A stretch of DNA of 64,000 bases from Actinocorallia populi (GCF_002995495.1 NZ_PVZV01000001.1:1341410-1405409), one strand, 5' to 3'. Shown: positions 16,711 to 25,946, counted from the first letter of the stretch. Notes: generated by a model from the sequence alone, not told the origin. Numbers and translations: made by a program.

Positions 16711-17257
16711 TGTCGACGGCCTTCTCGACGCCGTGCTTCCACTTGGGGGACAGCAGGACGTCGAAGAGCCTGCGGTGGAGCTTGTCCATGGCGTCGTCGT
16801 CGGAGTCGAGCTCCAGGCCCATGGCGACGTCCTGGGAGGCGATGACGCTGCCCGCCTTGGCGACGAGGCGGACGGCGATCTGGCCCATCTGCAGGACGGT
16901 GGGCTGCAGCTCCGGCGGGACGCAGGACTCGGGGTGGCGGCGGCGGGCCGTCTTGGCGAGGTGGGCCGCCAGGTCTCCCATGCGCTCCAGGTCGGCGCTC
17001 ATCCGCAGGGACGTGATCAGGGTCCGCAGGTCGCCGGCGACGGGCTGCTGGCGGGCCATGAGGTCGAAGACGGTCTCCTCGATCTCCAGGTCGATCTTGT
17101 TGATCGCCTTGTCCCCGCTGATGACCTCCTCGGCGAGGCGGGCGTCGGCGTCCAGCAGGGCGGTGGTCGCCCGGTCCATGGCGGAACGGACCAGACGGGT
17201 CATCTCCACCAGCTTGTAGGAGATTCCGTCGAGTTCGTCGTGGTAGGCGTCGCGCAA
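16592..17257 (-). CDS. phoU: PhoU phosphate-signalling regulator
   Basis: 221 residues, standard PhoU length, all helical with two repeated three-helix units. The metal-binding motifs are visible as ERMGDLAAHLA in the first half and RFADHAVHVAGDVVYMVTG in the second. It restrains the phosphate two-component sensor and the Pst transporter when phosphate is ample. I chose TTG 17257 because AAGGA precedes it and it yields RDAYHDELD, the normal family start; an upstream GTG would add about eight residues. Divergent from senX3 with Pho-box-like repeats between. Confidence 0.92.
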   Translation of the reverse strand: MRDAYHDELDGISYKLVEMTRLVRSAMDRATTALLDADARLAEEVISGDKAINKIDLEIEETVFDLMARQQPVAGDLRTLITSLRMSADLERMGDLAAHLAKTARRRHPESCVPPELQPTVLQMGQIAVRLVAKAGSVIASQDVAMGLELDSDDDAMDKLHRRLFDVLLSPKWKHGVEKAVDITLAGRYYERFADHAVHVAGDVVYMVTGQRPEDIIDEFS

Positions 17258-17329
17258 AGTGTTTCCTTGTGTTCGCACGGTCGTGTTCCGCTGTGGCCGC
17301 TTCTCTCGTCTCACATGCTCCACAGGGGC

Positions 17330-17369
17330 TGTGAACTCAACCGGATATAGAGGTGAACATTGGGCGAAC
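17330..17369. promoter_or_regulatory. Pho-box-like direct repeats between phoU and senX3
   Basis: Heptamers TGTGAAC (330-336), GGTGAAC (352-358) and GGCGAAC (363-369) lie at 22 and 11-base intervals (reverse complement GTTCACC type). This matches the 11-base-pitch direct repeats recognised by PhoP/RegX3 regulators, so RegX3 probably controls this divergent promoter. Confidence 0.6.
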
Positions 17370-17431
17370 GCCCTGACCCGGTGCCCTTCTGTAGTGCGAG
17401 GACGCCCCGGAAGCCGCTTACCATCCGTCAT

Positions 17432-18601
17432 GTGAACATCGAGATGGCCGCGGGCCTGGCCGGACTGGTCGGGCTGATCGGGGGCTTGGCCACCGGGTTG
17501 GCGATCCGGTTCAGCGAGGCCGCGCAGGGCAAGAGCTCCCCGCCCCCCGACGCCGCCGGGGCGCTGCCCAAGGGGCTCGCCGCGGTCCTGGGCGTCCTGC
17601 CCTTCTCGGTCGTCGTGGTGGACCGCGAGGACCGGGTGCGCCGCTCCTCCCCGGCCGCCCGCGCCCTGGGCATCGTCAAGGACGAGCGGCTCATGGTGGA
17701 CGAGCTGCTGGCGCTGTCCCGGCTCGTGCAGCGCGACGGCGAGATCCGCGAGACCGAGCTGCAGCTGGGCCCCAGCCGGCACGACACCCGCTGGTTCGCC
17801 GTGCGGGTCGCCCCGCTGGGCGTCCAGGGGCTGGTGCTGGTGCTCGCCGAGGACCTCACCGAGCTGCGCCGCGTCGAGTCGATCCGGCGGGACTTCGCCG
17901 CCAACGTCAGCCACGAGCTCAAGACCCCCGTCGGGGCGCTGCTGCTGCTCGCCGAGACCGTCGAGGCGGCCGCCGACGACGAGGAGGCCGTCCGGCGGTT
18001 CGCCGGGCGGATGCAGCTGGAGGCGGCGCGGCTGTCCAGCCTCGTCCAGGACCTGATCACCCTGTCGCACGTGCAGGGCGACGAACCCCTCGCCGAGGAC
18101 CAGCGCGTCTGCCTGGACGCCGTCGTCGCCGAGGCGGTGGACCGCGCCCGCACGACCGCCGAGGGCAAGGGCACCGAGCTGGTCGTGACCGGAGTCCAGG
18201 GGCTGGAGGTGCGCGGCGACCAGGAGCTGCTCAACACCGCCCTGAAGAACCTGATCGACAACGCCGTCTCCTACAGCCCCGAGCGCACCCGGGTCACCGT
18301 CGAGACCCGGGTCCTGGACGGCAGGGCCGAGCTCAGCGTGACCGACCAGGGCATCGGCATCCCCGAACGCGAGCTGGAGAGGATCTTCGAACGGTTCTAC
18401 CGGGTGGATCCGGCCCGCTCCCGCGAGACCGGCGGCACCGGTCTCGGCCTGGCCATCGTCAAACACGTGGCCACCAAACACGGAGGCGAGGTGACGGTCT
18501 GGAGCAAGGAGGGCTCCGGCTCCACCTTCGGCCTGCGGCTTCCCCTGCTGGAACACCCCCGATCCCCAGAAGAACAGTCAGTCCGGGAGGACATTCCGTG
18601 A
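17432..18601 (+). CDS. senX3: Sensor histidine kinase SenX3
   Basis: 389 residues. A short N-terminal hydrophobic segment (about 6-28), a PAS-like domain (about 50-145), HisKA with NVSHELKTP (phosphohistidine H161), and an ATPase domain with N-box NLIDNAVSYS, G1 DQGIGIP and G2 TGGTGLGLAI. Senses phosphate limitation together with PhoU and phosphorylates RegX3. -10 TACCAT (17419-17424) is seven bases before GTG 17432, indicating a leaderless mRNA. The stop overlaps the regX3 start. Confidence 0.94.
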   Translation: MNIEMAAGLAGLVGLIGGLATGLAIRFSEAAQGKSSPPPDAAGALPKGLAAVLGVLPFSVVVVDREDRVRRSSPAARALGIVKDERLMVDELLALSRLVQRDGEIRETELQLGPSRHDTRWFAVRVAPLGVQGLVLVLAEDLTELRRVESIRRDFAANVSHELKTPVGALLLLAETVEAAADDEEAVRRFAGRMQLEAARLSSLVQDLITLSHVQGDEPLAEDQRVCLDAVVAEAVDRARTTAEGKGTELVVTGVQGLEVRGDQELLNTALKNLIDNAVSYSPERTRVTVETRVLDGRAELSVTDQGIGIPERELERIFERFYRVDPARSRETGGTGLGLAIVKHVATKHGGEVTVWSKEGSGSTFGLRLPLLEHPRSPEEQSVREDIP

Positions 18602-19278
18602 CCCGCGTACTCGTCGTCGAGGATGAAGAGTCCTTCAGTGACGCCCTGTCCTACATGCTGCGCAAGGAGGGCTTCGAGGTGGCCGTGGCGGCCACCGGGC
18701 CCGACGCCCTGGAGACCTTCGACCGCAACGGCGCCGACCTCGTCCTGCTGGACCTGATGCTGCCGGGGCTGCCCGGCACCGAGGTCTGCCGCGAGCTGCG
18801 CTCCCGCTCGAACGTCCCGGTGATCATGCTGACCGCCAAGGACAGCGAGGTCGACAAGGTGGTGGGACTGGAGCTGGGCGCCGACGACTACGTCACCAAG
18901 CCGTTCTCCTCCCGCGAGCTCGTCGCCCGGATCCGCGCGGTCCTGCGCCGCCAGGGCGACGTCGAGGAGCTCACCCCGGCCGTCCTGGAGGCCGGGCCCG
19001 TCCGGATGGACGTGGAGCGCCACATCGTCAGCGTGGGCGGCGACACCGTCCAGCTGCCGCTGAAGGAGTTCGAGCTGCTGGAGGTGCTGCTGCGCAACGC
19101 CGGCCGCGTCCTGACCCGCATGCAGCTGATCGACCGCGTCTGGGGCGCCGACTACGTCGGCGACACCAAGACCCTCGACGTCCACGTGAAGCGGCTGCGC
19201 GCCAAGGTCGAGCCCCAGCCGTCCGAGCCGCGCTACATCATCACCGTCCGCGGCCTGGGCTACAAGTTCGAGCCCTGA
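18598..19278 (+). CDS. regX3: Response regulator RegX3
   Basis: 226 residues. OmpR/PhoB family: receiver with acidic pocket VEDEES, phosphoacceptor D52 in LLDLMLPG, and switch Lys in YVTKPF; C-terminal winged helix ending GLGYKFEP with VDRVWG..VDVHVKRLRAK-type recognition. Activates phosphate-starvation genes. GTG 18598 overlaps the senX3 stop (GTGA). Followed by a strong terminator. Confidence 0.95.
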   Translation: MTRVLVVEDEESFSDALSYMLRKEGFEVAVAATGPDALETFDRNGADLVLLDLMLPGLPGTEVCRELRSRSNVPVIMLTAKDSEVDKVVGLELGADDYVTKPFSSRELVARIRAVLRRQGDVEELTPAVLEAGPVRMDVERHIVSVGGDTVQLPLKEFELLEVLLRNAGRVLTRMQLIDRVWGADYVGDTKTLDVHVKRLRAKVEPQPSEPRYIITVRGLGYKFEP

Positions 19279-19295
19279 GTCCCCGCCGGACGAGG

Positions 19296-19326
19296 AAGGC
19301 CCCCGGCTGAGCGCCGGGGGCCTTCT
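19296..19326. terminator. Terminator between regX3 and lpqE
   Basis: AAGGCCCCCGGC ... GCCGGGGGCCTT, 12-base stem with a five-base loop; serves convergent genes. Confidence 0.85.
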
Positions 19327-19345
19327 CGCGTGTACAAGCGGAGCG

Positions 19346-20113
19346 TCAGTTCTCGTGCTGCTCCTGCTCCTGCTCCTTGTTCCCGTTCCTGGGCTTCTTG
19401 GAGGCGGTGGGGTTGGCGGCCGGGGTGGCCTCGACGCCGGTCTCGGCGTGGTCGCCGGTCTGGCCGTGCTCGTCGCCGTGCTCGCCGGCGGGGGCGGAGC
19501 TCTGGCTGGGCGAGGGGGTGGTGACGGTCGCCGGGGCCAGGGTGGAGAACTCGCCGTGGGCGGGGATGACCTGGACGGTCACCTTGATCGCCTGGGCGTC
19601 GCGGAACTGGAGGGTCAGGCGGAGGTACTCGCCGCCGAGGAACTCCTGCTTGGTGTTCTTCAGCACCACCGCGGAGCCGCCCTCCTGCTCGGCGGCCTGG
19701 CCGGTGGGGGCCTGGGACGGCATCCGGGTGGGGGCCGGGGTCGCGCTTCCGGCGGGGCCTGCGGCCGGCTTGGACAGGTCGACCGCGGTGTGCCGGGGCA
19801 GCTCCACGGCGCCGCCCTTGACGGTGCCGAGCTCGACCATGCCGTCGGCGACGGTGACGCCGGTGAGGGCGTCGCTCTGGCCGGAGCCGTTGTTGATCAG
19901 GGAGCCGTACACCGAGAGGGAGGAGCCGATCGGCAGCTTGGCGCCGGGCGCAGGGCCGAGCACGAAGAGGTTGCGGACGTCGATCCCGTTCTGGGAGAGG
20001 TTGACGCCCTCGGTCAGCTGGCTGGGCTTGCTGCTCTCCGCGTTGTTCCCCGTGCCGCATCCGGTCAGGGCGAGGGAGCCGGCAACGGCCAGCAGGGCGA
20101 CTTTGCGGATCAC
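19346..20113 (-). CDS. lpqE: LpqE-like lipoprotein
   Basis: 255 residues. Lipobox LALTGC at residues about 14-19. The domain at about 40-190 is a beta-sandwich like PCuAC/LpqE proteins (LPIGSSLSVYGSLINNGS, LRLTLQFRDAQAIKVTVQV) but without an obvious Met/His copper motif. A disordered Pro/Ser tail with His/Asp/Glu (GEHGDEHGQTGDHAE), possibly metal binding, ends in a Gln/Glu-rich stretch. Its neighbourhood with carD, ispF and cysS parallels mycobacterial lpqE. Function unproven. Confidence 0.78.
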   Translation of the reverse strand: MIRKVALLAVAGSLALTGCGTGNNAESSKPSQLTEGVNLSQNGIDVRNLFVLGPAPGAKLPIGSSLSVYGSLINNGSGQSDALTGVTVADGMVELGTVKGGAVELPRHTAVDLSKPAAGPAGSATPAPTRMPSQAPTGQAAEQEGGSAVVLKNTKQEFLGGEYLRLTLQFRDAQAIKVTVQVIPAHGEFSTLAPATVTTPSPSQSSAPAGEHGDEHGQTGDHAETGVEATPAANPTASKKPRNGNKEQEQEQHEN

Positions 20114-20230
20114 GACGACGAGCTCCTCAGAAGTGCACGCACAGTGCTGTGACGGTAGTGAATGGAGGTTTGTCCGGACGAATCGTAGCGAGGGGGTACA
20201 GGTGCTTCGGCCCGGGGGTGCGTTCTGCGA

Positions 20231-20938
20231 TCAGACCTTGATGAGGCGGGAGTGGATCTCCGGTCCGAGGTCGCGGAGCACCTGGGAGACCAGCCCGTCG
20301 GCGCGCACGGTCACCACGGTGAGGCCCTGCGCCCGGTAGGCGGCGGCCAGGGCGTTCTGCGGGTCGTCGACGACGCCCGTCACCGCCTCCGTGATGCGGT
20401 TCACCACCGGGCGGAGGTCGCGGTGGGCCTCCTGAACGCTCCGGTCGCCCTTCCTCAGGTCGGCCAGGAGGTAGAAGCGCAGGGACTGGCCGACGGCCTG
20501 CCGGGCCAGCGCGTGCAGCTGCCGCTCGCAGCCGCACTCCGGCGGCAGGATCACCAGGAGGGCGGGGCGGAGGGTCTCGGCGGGGCGGGAGGTGGCGTTC
20601 ACCACGACCCGGACGTCCGGCAGGGAGCCGCCGACCGAGCCCACGGCGGCGGTGGGGGAGGCCAGCGGCGCCGCGGGGCTCTGCGGCAGGGGCCGGGGGC
20701 CGAAGAAGGTGATGAGGACGCCGCTGACGAGAGCCAGCACCACGGTGAGGGCCAGGACCGGCAGGGCGAGCCCGTGCCGGGTGAGCGGGCGCAGCAGGCG
20801 GCGCAGGCGCTCCCTGCGCCGCTTCTCCTTCTCCTCGCGCCGCCACGCGGCCACGTCGGCGTCCAGCTCGCGCGCGTCGTCCGGGACCACCACGTCCACG
20901 CGGGGAAGGCCGTAGTCGTCGTCACCGCCATGTCTCAT
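20231..20938 (-). CDS. Single-pass membrane protein of unknown function
   Basis: 235 residues. An acidic/basic cytoplasmic N-terminus (about 1-55, with EEKEKRRRERLRRLLRP), one transmembrane helix (about 58-80), and an extracytoplasmic domain with VVVNATSRPAE, a CGCE motif near residue 135 and a C-terminal alpha/beta region. No family recognised. Its start overlaps the stop of a short upstream frame by ATGA. Confidence 0.7.
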   Translation of the reverse strand: MRHGGDDDYGLPRVDVVVPDDARELDADVAAWRREEKEKRRRERLRRLLRPLTRHGLALPVLALTVVLALVSGVLITFFGPRPLPQSPAAPLASPTAAVGSVGGSLPDVRVVVNATSRPAETLRPALLVILPPECGCERQLHALARQAVGQSLRFYLLADLRKGDRSVQEAHRDLRPVVNRITEAVTGVVDDPQNALAAAYRAQGLTVVTVRADGLVSQVLRDLGPEIHSRLIKV

Positions 20939-21156
20939 GCCGCACCTCGCCTCCGGCGGCCGTACCCGATTCCCAGTATGGTCCGCTCCGCGCCGAAGGC
21001 CACGTCCAGGGCCGAGAAAATCAGCGTTCTTCCGGAAGGCGTGAACAGAGTGAGAAGGGGCGTTTCTCCTTGTTGCCGGTAGGTTGCAGAGATGTTGCCC
21101 CTGGGTAGAACAATGAGCTCAGGGGCGGTGCTTGCACCGGTCGGAGGGTTTGTCAA
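20935..21156 (-). CDS. Possible small protein upstream of the membrane protein
   Basis: Up to 73 residues; the stop overlaps the next start as ATGA, which favours a real coupled gene. The sequence has an alternating hydrophobic pattern (PLLTLFTPSGRTLIFSALD). However the only initiator in frame at the 5' side is a TTG embedded in TTGACA, a -35-like hexamer, so the start is doubtful. Family unknown; could be non-coding. Confidence 0.35.
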   Translation of the reverse strand: MTNPPTGASTAPELIVLPRGNISATYRQQGETPLLTLFTPSGRTLIFSALDVAFGAERTILGIGYGRRRRGAA

Positions 21157-21258
21157 GACCCCAATTACTGGCGTGACCTGCGGAAATGTACGCTTGTCCG
21201 GTACGCAGGGTGAGCGGAGCGTGGTATCCTAGTCCCTAGCGGAAGGGGTACTTGTCAC

Positions 21259-21741
21259 ATGACTTTCACGGTCGGCGACACTGTCGTCTACCCCCACCAT
21301 GGGGCTGCTCGGATCGAAGCCATCGAGACTCGCACCATCAAGGGTGAGGACAAGACCTACCTGGTGCTGAAGGTCGACAAGGGAGACCTTACAGTACGCG
21401 TCCCCGCAGACAACGCCGAGCTGGTGGGTGTCCGGGATGTGGTCGGCCAGGAAGGCCTGGAGAAGGTGTTCGAGGTGCTGCGGGCGCCCTACACCGAGGA
21501 ACCCACCAACTGGTCTCGGCGTTACAAGGCGAACCTGGAGAAGCTGGCCTCCGGTGACGTCAACAAGGTCGCCGAGGTCGTTCGCGACCTCTGGCGGCGC
21601 GACAAGGAGCGCGGCCTGTCGGCCGGCGAGAAGCGCATGCTCGCCAAGGCCCGGCAGATCCTCGTCAGCGAGCTCGCACTCGCTGAGAAGACCAACGAGG
21701 ACAAGGCCGAGGCTCTGCTGGACGAGGTGCTCGCCGGCTGA
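21259..21741 (+). CDS. carD: CarD-family RNA polymerase-binding regulator
   Basis: 160 residues. The N-terminal Tudor-like domain ([14 protein letters not shown]) binds the RNA polymerase beta subunit; the C-terminal helical domain, with the conserved Trp in [10 protein letters not shown], stabilises the open promoter complex, mainly at rRNA promoters. GGAAGGGG lies 10 bases before the ATG; a -10 TATCCT occurs at 21225-21230. Upstream of ispF, as in other actinomycetes, but ispD is missing from its usual place between them. Confidence 0.95.
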   Translation: MTFTVGDTVVYPHHGAARIEAIETRTIKGEDKTYLVLKVDKGDLTVRVPADNAELVGVRDVVGQEGLEKVFEVLRAPYTEEPTNWSRRYKANLEKLASGDVNKVAEVVRDLWRRDKERGLSAGEKRMLAKARQILVSELALAEKTNEDKAEALLDEVLAG

Positions 21742-21790
21742 TCCTCTTCACCGGGAGGTCTTCCCCGGGTCGTGGGCTTTAATACCCCAC

Positions 21791-22276
21791 ATGACACAGA
21801 TGCATCCACGGGTGGGCGTCGGTACCGACGTCCACCCGTTCGCTTCCGGCCGCCCGCTCTGGGTGGCCGGGCTGCAGTGGCCCGGTGAGGGCGACGGCAT
21901 CGAAGGCCATTCCGACGGCGACGTGGCCGCCCACGCCGCCTGCGACGCGCTGCTGAGCGCCGCGGGGCTGGGCGACCTGGGCGCCGTCTTCGGCACGGCC
22001 GACCCCCGCTGGCACGGGGCGTCCGGCGCGGTGCTGCTCACCGAGGTGCACCGGCTGGTGCGCGAGGCCGGGTACGAGATCGGCAACGTCGCGATCCAGG
22101 TGATCGGCAACCGCCCCAAGATCGGCAAGCGGCGCGGCGAGGCGGAGAGGACGCTCAGCGCCGTGCTCGACGGGGCGCCCGTCAGCCTCTCGGCCACCAC
22201 CACCGACGGTCTCGGCCTGACCGGGCGGGGCGAGGGCATCGCCGCCGTCGCCACCGCACTGATCTTCCCCCGCTGA
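21791..22276 (+). CDS. ispF: 2-C-methyl-D-erythritol 2,4-cyclodiphosphate synthase
   Basis: 161 residues. MEP isoprenoid pathway: cyclises CDP-ME 2-phosphate. Metal ligands are in GTDVHPF and [11 protein letters not shown]; the CMP-binding [14 protein letters not shown] closes the protein. A TAATAC box (21780-21785) is only five bases before ATG 21791, so a leaderless message is likely; ATG 21800 is the alternative start. ispD is not adjacent. Confidence 0.95.
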   Translation: MTQMHPRVGVGTDVHPFASGRPLWVAGLQWPGEGDGIEGHSDGDVAAHAACDALLSAAGLGDLGAVFGTADPRWHGASGAVLLTEVHRLVREAGYEIGNVAIQVIGNRPKIGKRRGEAERTLSAVLDGAPVSLSATTTDGLGLTGRGEGIAAVATALIFPR

Positions 22277-22283
22277 GGCCCGG

Positions 22284-23294
22284 TCAGCCCTTCTCGGGCG
22301 GGACGGGACCGCTGCGCAGCGTGCCGGACGGGGGATTGCGCTCGGGGGAGTAGGTCGCCCAGTCCTCGAGGGTCTCCTCGCCGTCTTCCGTGCCGTCCTC
22401 CTGCGCGCGGGCCTCTTCGGGCTCGGGGCGTCCGGGGAGGGGGAACTCCGGCACGGTCGTCGCGGCAGGGGCCTCCTCGTCCGGCTCGTCCGGTTCGGGG
22501 GCGGGCTTCTTCTCGGGCCGGCCGACCAGCTTCACGTCCGTCGGCAGGGTCGGGGACGGGCGTACCGGGCGTTCCTCCTCCTCCGGCGGTTCCGGCAGGG
22601 CCTGCCGGGCCTCGCGGGCACCGTCGGGCCACGGGGTGTCCCACGGGCCGGGGTCGGGCTCGGGCTCGGGTTCGGCGGGCTCCCGGTAGGCCTCGGGGAG
22701 GTCCTCGGCGGTCGGCAGCGGCAGCGGGTCCGTCTGCTGTTCCGGACGGTCCTCGTCGCGGTTCTCGGCGGCCGGGCCGGGGATCGGCTCGGGCGTGTCG
22801 TCGGCCTTCCTGGTGCTGGAGGGCCGGTGCCGGCCGGACCGCCGCCCGGCGCGCCGCTGCGCGCCGTCCCGCAGCTGCCGGAACATCGACACCCACAACC
22901 AGATCGCCAGCAGCGCCGCCACCCACGGGGCCGACGCCACCCCCGCCTCCAGCGCGGTGCCCCGGACCGGCTCGAAACCGTCGAGCGCGTGCTGCACCGA
23001 GGCGGCGATCCCGCCCGCGACCAGGGCGAGCAGCACCAGCCAGCGCACCCAGCGCACCCACCAGGGCGAGTGGCGGGCGACGAAGACCGCCAGCAGGGCG
23101 ACCGCGACCAGACCGTCGTAGACCACCGGGTAGTACCGGCCGAACCGGTCGGCGTTGCCGCCCTCCAGTCCCGCCAGGGCCAGCAGGCGCAGGGCGTCGT
23201 AGGAGAGCACGAACGCCCCGGCGGTGAGCCCGGCGGCGGCCAGGAAGCCGATCACGGTGAAGGCGCGCTGCGAACGGGAGGGAGCGGGATTCAT
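22284..23294 (-). CDS. DUF2637-type membrane protein with acidic disordered tail
   Basis: 336 residues. Four hydrophobic segments in the first 130 residues (including AFVLSYDALRLLALA, characteristic of DUF2637 proteins, and WVRWLVLLALVAGG), then a Pro/Glu/Asp-rich low-complexity tail of about 190 residues. DUF2637 proteins are often linked to plasmid or conjugation functions, but none are visible here. ATG 23294 chosen; upstream frame has no good signal. Confidence 0.65.
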   Translation of the reverse strand: MNPAPSRSQRAFTVIGFLAAAGLTAGAFVLSYDALRLLALAGLEGGNADRFGRYYPVVYDGLVAVALLAVFVARHSPWWVRWVRWLVLLALVAGGIAASVQHALDGFEPVRGTALEAGVASAPWVAALLAIWLWVSMFRQLRDGAQRRAGRRSGRHRPSSTRKADDTPEPIPGPAAENRDEDRPEQQTDPLPLPTAEDLPEAYREPAEPEPEPDPGPWDTPWPDGAREARQALPEPPEEEERPVRPSPTLPTDVKLVGRPEKKPAPEPDEPDEEAPAATTVPEFPLPGRPEPEEARAQEDGTEDGEETLEDWATYSPERNPPSGTLRSGPVPPEKG

Positions 23295-23422
23295 GACGCC
23301 TCGGGGGAAGACGAACGTATGGAAGATCCATCTTCCCCTTCCAAGCACCACTTATGCGTCACTTGCCGACAACTGCCTCAACGCCATCACCGGGGCCCCG
23401 GTGCCTAGTAGCCTTGCGTCTC

Positions 23423-24808
23423 GTGAGTCTGCGCCTTTATGACACCAGTACGCGTACCGTCCGGGAGTTCGAGCCGCTGCGGCCGGGTCGGGTCGGGCTG
23501 TACGTGTGCGGGGCCACGCCGCAGGCCGCGCCGCACATCGGCCACCTGCGCTCCGGAGTGATCTACGACCTGCTGGTGCGGTGGCTGCGGCGCTCGGGGT
23601 ACGAGGTGACGTTCGCGCGCAACGTCACGGACGTCGACGACAAGATCATCGCGGTGGCGCAGGAGTCCGGCGTGCCGTGGTTCGCGGTGGCCGAGGCCAA
23701 CCAGCGGATCTTCAACCGCGGCTACGGGGTGCTCGGCTGCCTGGACCCGACGATCGAGCCGCGGGCCACGGGGCACGTGCCCGAGATGATCGTGCTGATG
23801 AGAAGGCTGATCGACAAGGGCCACGCCTACAACGCCGGCGACGACGTGTACTTCGACGTGAAGTCGTGGGCGGAGCACTACGGGCGGCTGTCCAACCAGA
23901 AGCTCGAGAACATGCGCTCGGCAGGGGACACCCCCAACGAGGACCTCAAGCGCGACCCGCGGGACTTCGCCCTGTGGAAGGGCGCCAAGCCGGGCGAGCC
24001 GAGCTGGGAGACGCCCTGGGGCCCCGGACGGCCCGGCTGGCACCTGGAGTGCTCGGCGATGGCCACCAGGTACCTCGGCGAGACGTTCGACATCCACGGC
24101 GGCGGCGTCGACCTGATCTTCCCCCACCACGAGAACGAGATCGCCCAGTCCCAGGCGGCCGGAGACGGTTTCGCCCGGTACTGGATGCACAACGGGCTGC
24201 TCACCATCGACGGCGAGAAGATGAGCAAGTCCCTCGGCAACGTGGTGTACCTGGACGACCTGCTGGCCCGGGTCCGTCCCGTCGAGGCTCGGTACTACCT
24301 GGCGTCGGCGCACTACCGCTCGATCATCGACTTCACGCCCGGCGCCCTGGACGACGCGGCCGCCGCCTACCAGCGGATCGAGGGCTTCCTGGTGCGGGCC
24401 GGGGAGGCGCTCGGCGAGGTCAAGCCGTCCGCGGACCTGCCCCGCGCGTTCATCGAGGCGCTCGACGACGACCTGGGCGTCCCGCAGGCGCTCGCCGTCG
24501 TGCACGAGACCGTCCGGGCCGGCAACAGCTCCCTGGCGTCCGGCGACCAGGCGGCGGCGCGGGAGGCCGCTGCGTCGGTGCGGGCGATGACGGGCGTGCT
24601 GGGGCTCGACCCGCCGTCCACCGGGGGAGGCGACGACCTGCGTCCGGTGGTGGAGGCGCTCGTCAAGGTCGCGCTGGAGCAGCGGCAGGCGGCGCGGGCG
24701 CGCAAGGACTGGGCGGCCGCCGACGCGATCCGCGACGGGCTGGCCGAGGCCGGGATCGTGGTGGAGGACACACCGCAGGGACCGAGGTTCGACATCCGGC
24801 GGGGTTGA
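23423..24808 (+). CDS. cysS: Cysteinyl-tRNA synthetase
   Basis: 461 residues. Class I synthetase charging tRNA-Cys. Zinc ligand Cys in YVCGATP, HIGH motif as [14 protein letters not shown] with further zinc ligand, and KMSKS as [10 protein letters not shown]. Length (about 460) and C-terminal anticodon-side helices separate it from the shorter mycothiol ligase MshC. Start GTG 23423: -10 TAGCCT (23409-23414) ends eight bases upstream, so probably leaderless. rlmB follows 68 bases later. Confidence 0.95.
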   Translation: MSLRLYDTSTRTVREFEPLRPGRVGLYVCGATPQAAPHIGHLRSGVIYDLLVRWLRRSGYEVTFARNVTDVDDKIIAVAQESGVPWFAVAEANQRIFNRGYGVLGCLDPTIEPRATGHVPEMIVLMRRLIDKGHAYNAGDDVYFDVKSWAEHYGRLSNQKLENMRSAGDTPNEDLKRDPRDFALWKGAKPGEPSWETPWGPGRPGWHLECSAMATRYLGETFDIHGGGVDLIFPHHENEIAQSQAAGDGFARYWMHNGLLTIDGEKMSKSLGNVVYLDDLLARVRPVEARYYLASAHYRSIIDFTPGALDDAAAAYQRIEGFLVRAGEALGEVKPSADLPRAFIEALDDDLGVPQALAVVHETVRAGNSSLASGDQAAAREAAASVRAMTGVLGLDPPSTGGGDDLRPVVEALVKVALEQRQAARARKDWAAADAIRDGLAEAGIVVEDTPQGPRFDIRRG

Positions 24809-24876
24809 TCCCGTCCGGCGGGGGCGCGCGGGCCTATACCCTGGAGAGACGGTTTTTTCCAGGGAGGGGCAGCCGG

Positions 24877-25800
24877 ATGACCAAAAAGGGCAAGAAAGGC
24901 CCGAGCGTCACCGCCAAGGCCGAGGACAGGCACTGGCACGGCAAGCGCGTCAAGGCGCGTGCCGCCAAGAACGCGTCCCGTACCGGCAGCAAGACCCTGG
25001 GACCGCGCAAGCCCGGCGCGCCGCGCGCGGGCTCCGCGCAGAGCCGTCCGGAGCGCCCCGCCGCCGCCCGGCGCCCCGACGCGCCCGAGCTCGTCCACGG
25101 CCGCAACCCGGTCCTGGAGGCGCTGCGCGAGGGCGTGCCCGGCACCACGCTGTACTACATGGCCGACAGCGACGAGCGCACCCGCGAGGCCATCAAGATC
25201 GCCGCCGACCGCGGCATCCCGCTGCTGGAGTGCGGCAAGCCCGAGCTGGACCGCCTGACCGACCGCGCCGTCCACCAGGGCCTGGCCCTGCAGGTGAAGC
25301 CGTACCGCTACGCCCACCCCGACGACCTCCTGCAGGGCACCGCCCCGCTGATCGTCGCCCTCGACGGCGTCACCGACGCCCGCAACCTCGGCGCGATCGT
25401 CCGCTCCGCCGCGGCCTTCGGCGCCAGCGGCATCCTGCTGCCCGAACGCCGCAGCGCCGGCGTCAACGCGGGCGCCTGGAAGACCAGCGCCGGCACCCTG
25501 GCCAACCTCCCGGTCGCCCGCTGCACCAACCTCACCCGCCAGCTCAAGGCATACCAGGACGCCGGCTGCTTCGTCGCGGGCCTCGACGCCCACGGCGGCC
25601 ACTCCATCGCCGACATCCCCGCCGCCGACGGCCCCTTCGTCCTGGTCGTGGGCTCCGAGGGCAAGGGCCTCAGCCGCCTGGTCACCGACCACTGCGACCT
25701 CCTGGCCCACATCCCCATGTTCGGCCACGCCGAGTCCCTCAACGCCGGGGTCGCCGCCGGAATCGCCCTCTACGAACTGGCCCGCCAGCGCCACACCTGA
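24877..25800 (+). CDS. rlmB: 23S rRNA (guanosine-2'-O-)-methyltransferase, RlmB/TrmH family
   Basis: 307 residues. A Lys/Arg/Ala-rich N-terminal extension of about 70 residues, then the substrate-binding subdomain (ELVHGRNPVLEAL) and the SPOUT knot with the three motifs DARNLGAIVRSA, VVGSEGKGLS and SLNAGVAAGIALYE. Methylates a 23S rRNA guanosine. GGGAGGGG (24861-24868) gives the Shine-Dalgarno. Downstream of cysS, a common actinomycete arrangement. Confidence 0.92.
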   Translation: MTKKGKKGPSVTAKAEDRHWHGKRVKARAAKNASRTGSKTLGPRKPGAPRAGSAQSRPERPAAARRPDAPELVHGRNPVLEALREGVPGTTLYYMADSDERTREAIKIAADRGIPLLECGKPELDRLTDRAVHQGLALQVKPYRYAHPDDLLQGTAPLIVALDGVTDARNLGAIVRSAAAFGASGILLPERRSAGVNAGAWKTSAGTLANLPVARCTNLTRQLKAYQDAGCFVAGLDAHGGHSIADIPAADGPFVLVVGSEGKGLSRLVTDHCDLLAHIPMFGHAESLNAGVAAGIALYELARQRHT

Positions 25801-25831
25801 TTTCCGGCTACCATGCCCCTGTGGCTTCTCC

Positions 25832-25908
25832 GCCTCGTTAGCTCAGCCGGCCAGAGCAGCTGTCTTGTAAACAGCAGGTCATCGGTTCGAATCCGATACG
25901 GGGCTCCA
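25832..25908 (+). tRNA. tRNA-Thr (anticodon TGT)
   Basis: Cloverleaf: acceptor GCCTCGT (832-838) with ACGGGGC (898-904, one G-U pair), D arm GCTC..GAGC, anticodon stem GCTGT/ACAGC with loop CTTGTAA giving TGT, T arm ATCGG-TTCGAAT-CCGAT, encoded CCA at 906-908. A -10 box TACCAT lies at 25809-25814. Confidence 0.97.
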
Positions 25909-25913
25909 CGTCG

Positions 25914-25946
25914 AAGGCCCTCCGCGCATCCGCGGAGGGCCTTTGT
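25914..25946 (+). terminator. Terminator after tRNA-Thr
   Basis: 13-base perfect stem AAGGCCCTCCGCG / CGCGGAGGGCCTT with loop CATC, followed by T residues. Confidence 0.9.

Noticed and set aside
21748..23331. Long minus-strand frame antisense to ispF and covering DUF2637
   Set aside because: Arg/Gly/Pro-rich shadow composition; ispF on the plus strand has clear family motifs.
23423..24808. CysS being MshC, the mycothiol cysteine ligase
   Set aside because: Length (461) and the CysS-type zinc and anticodon-binding region fit cysteinyl-tRNA synthetase better than the shorter MshC.
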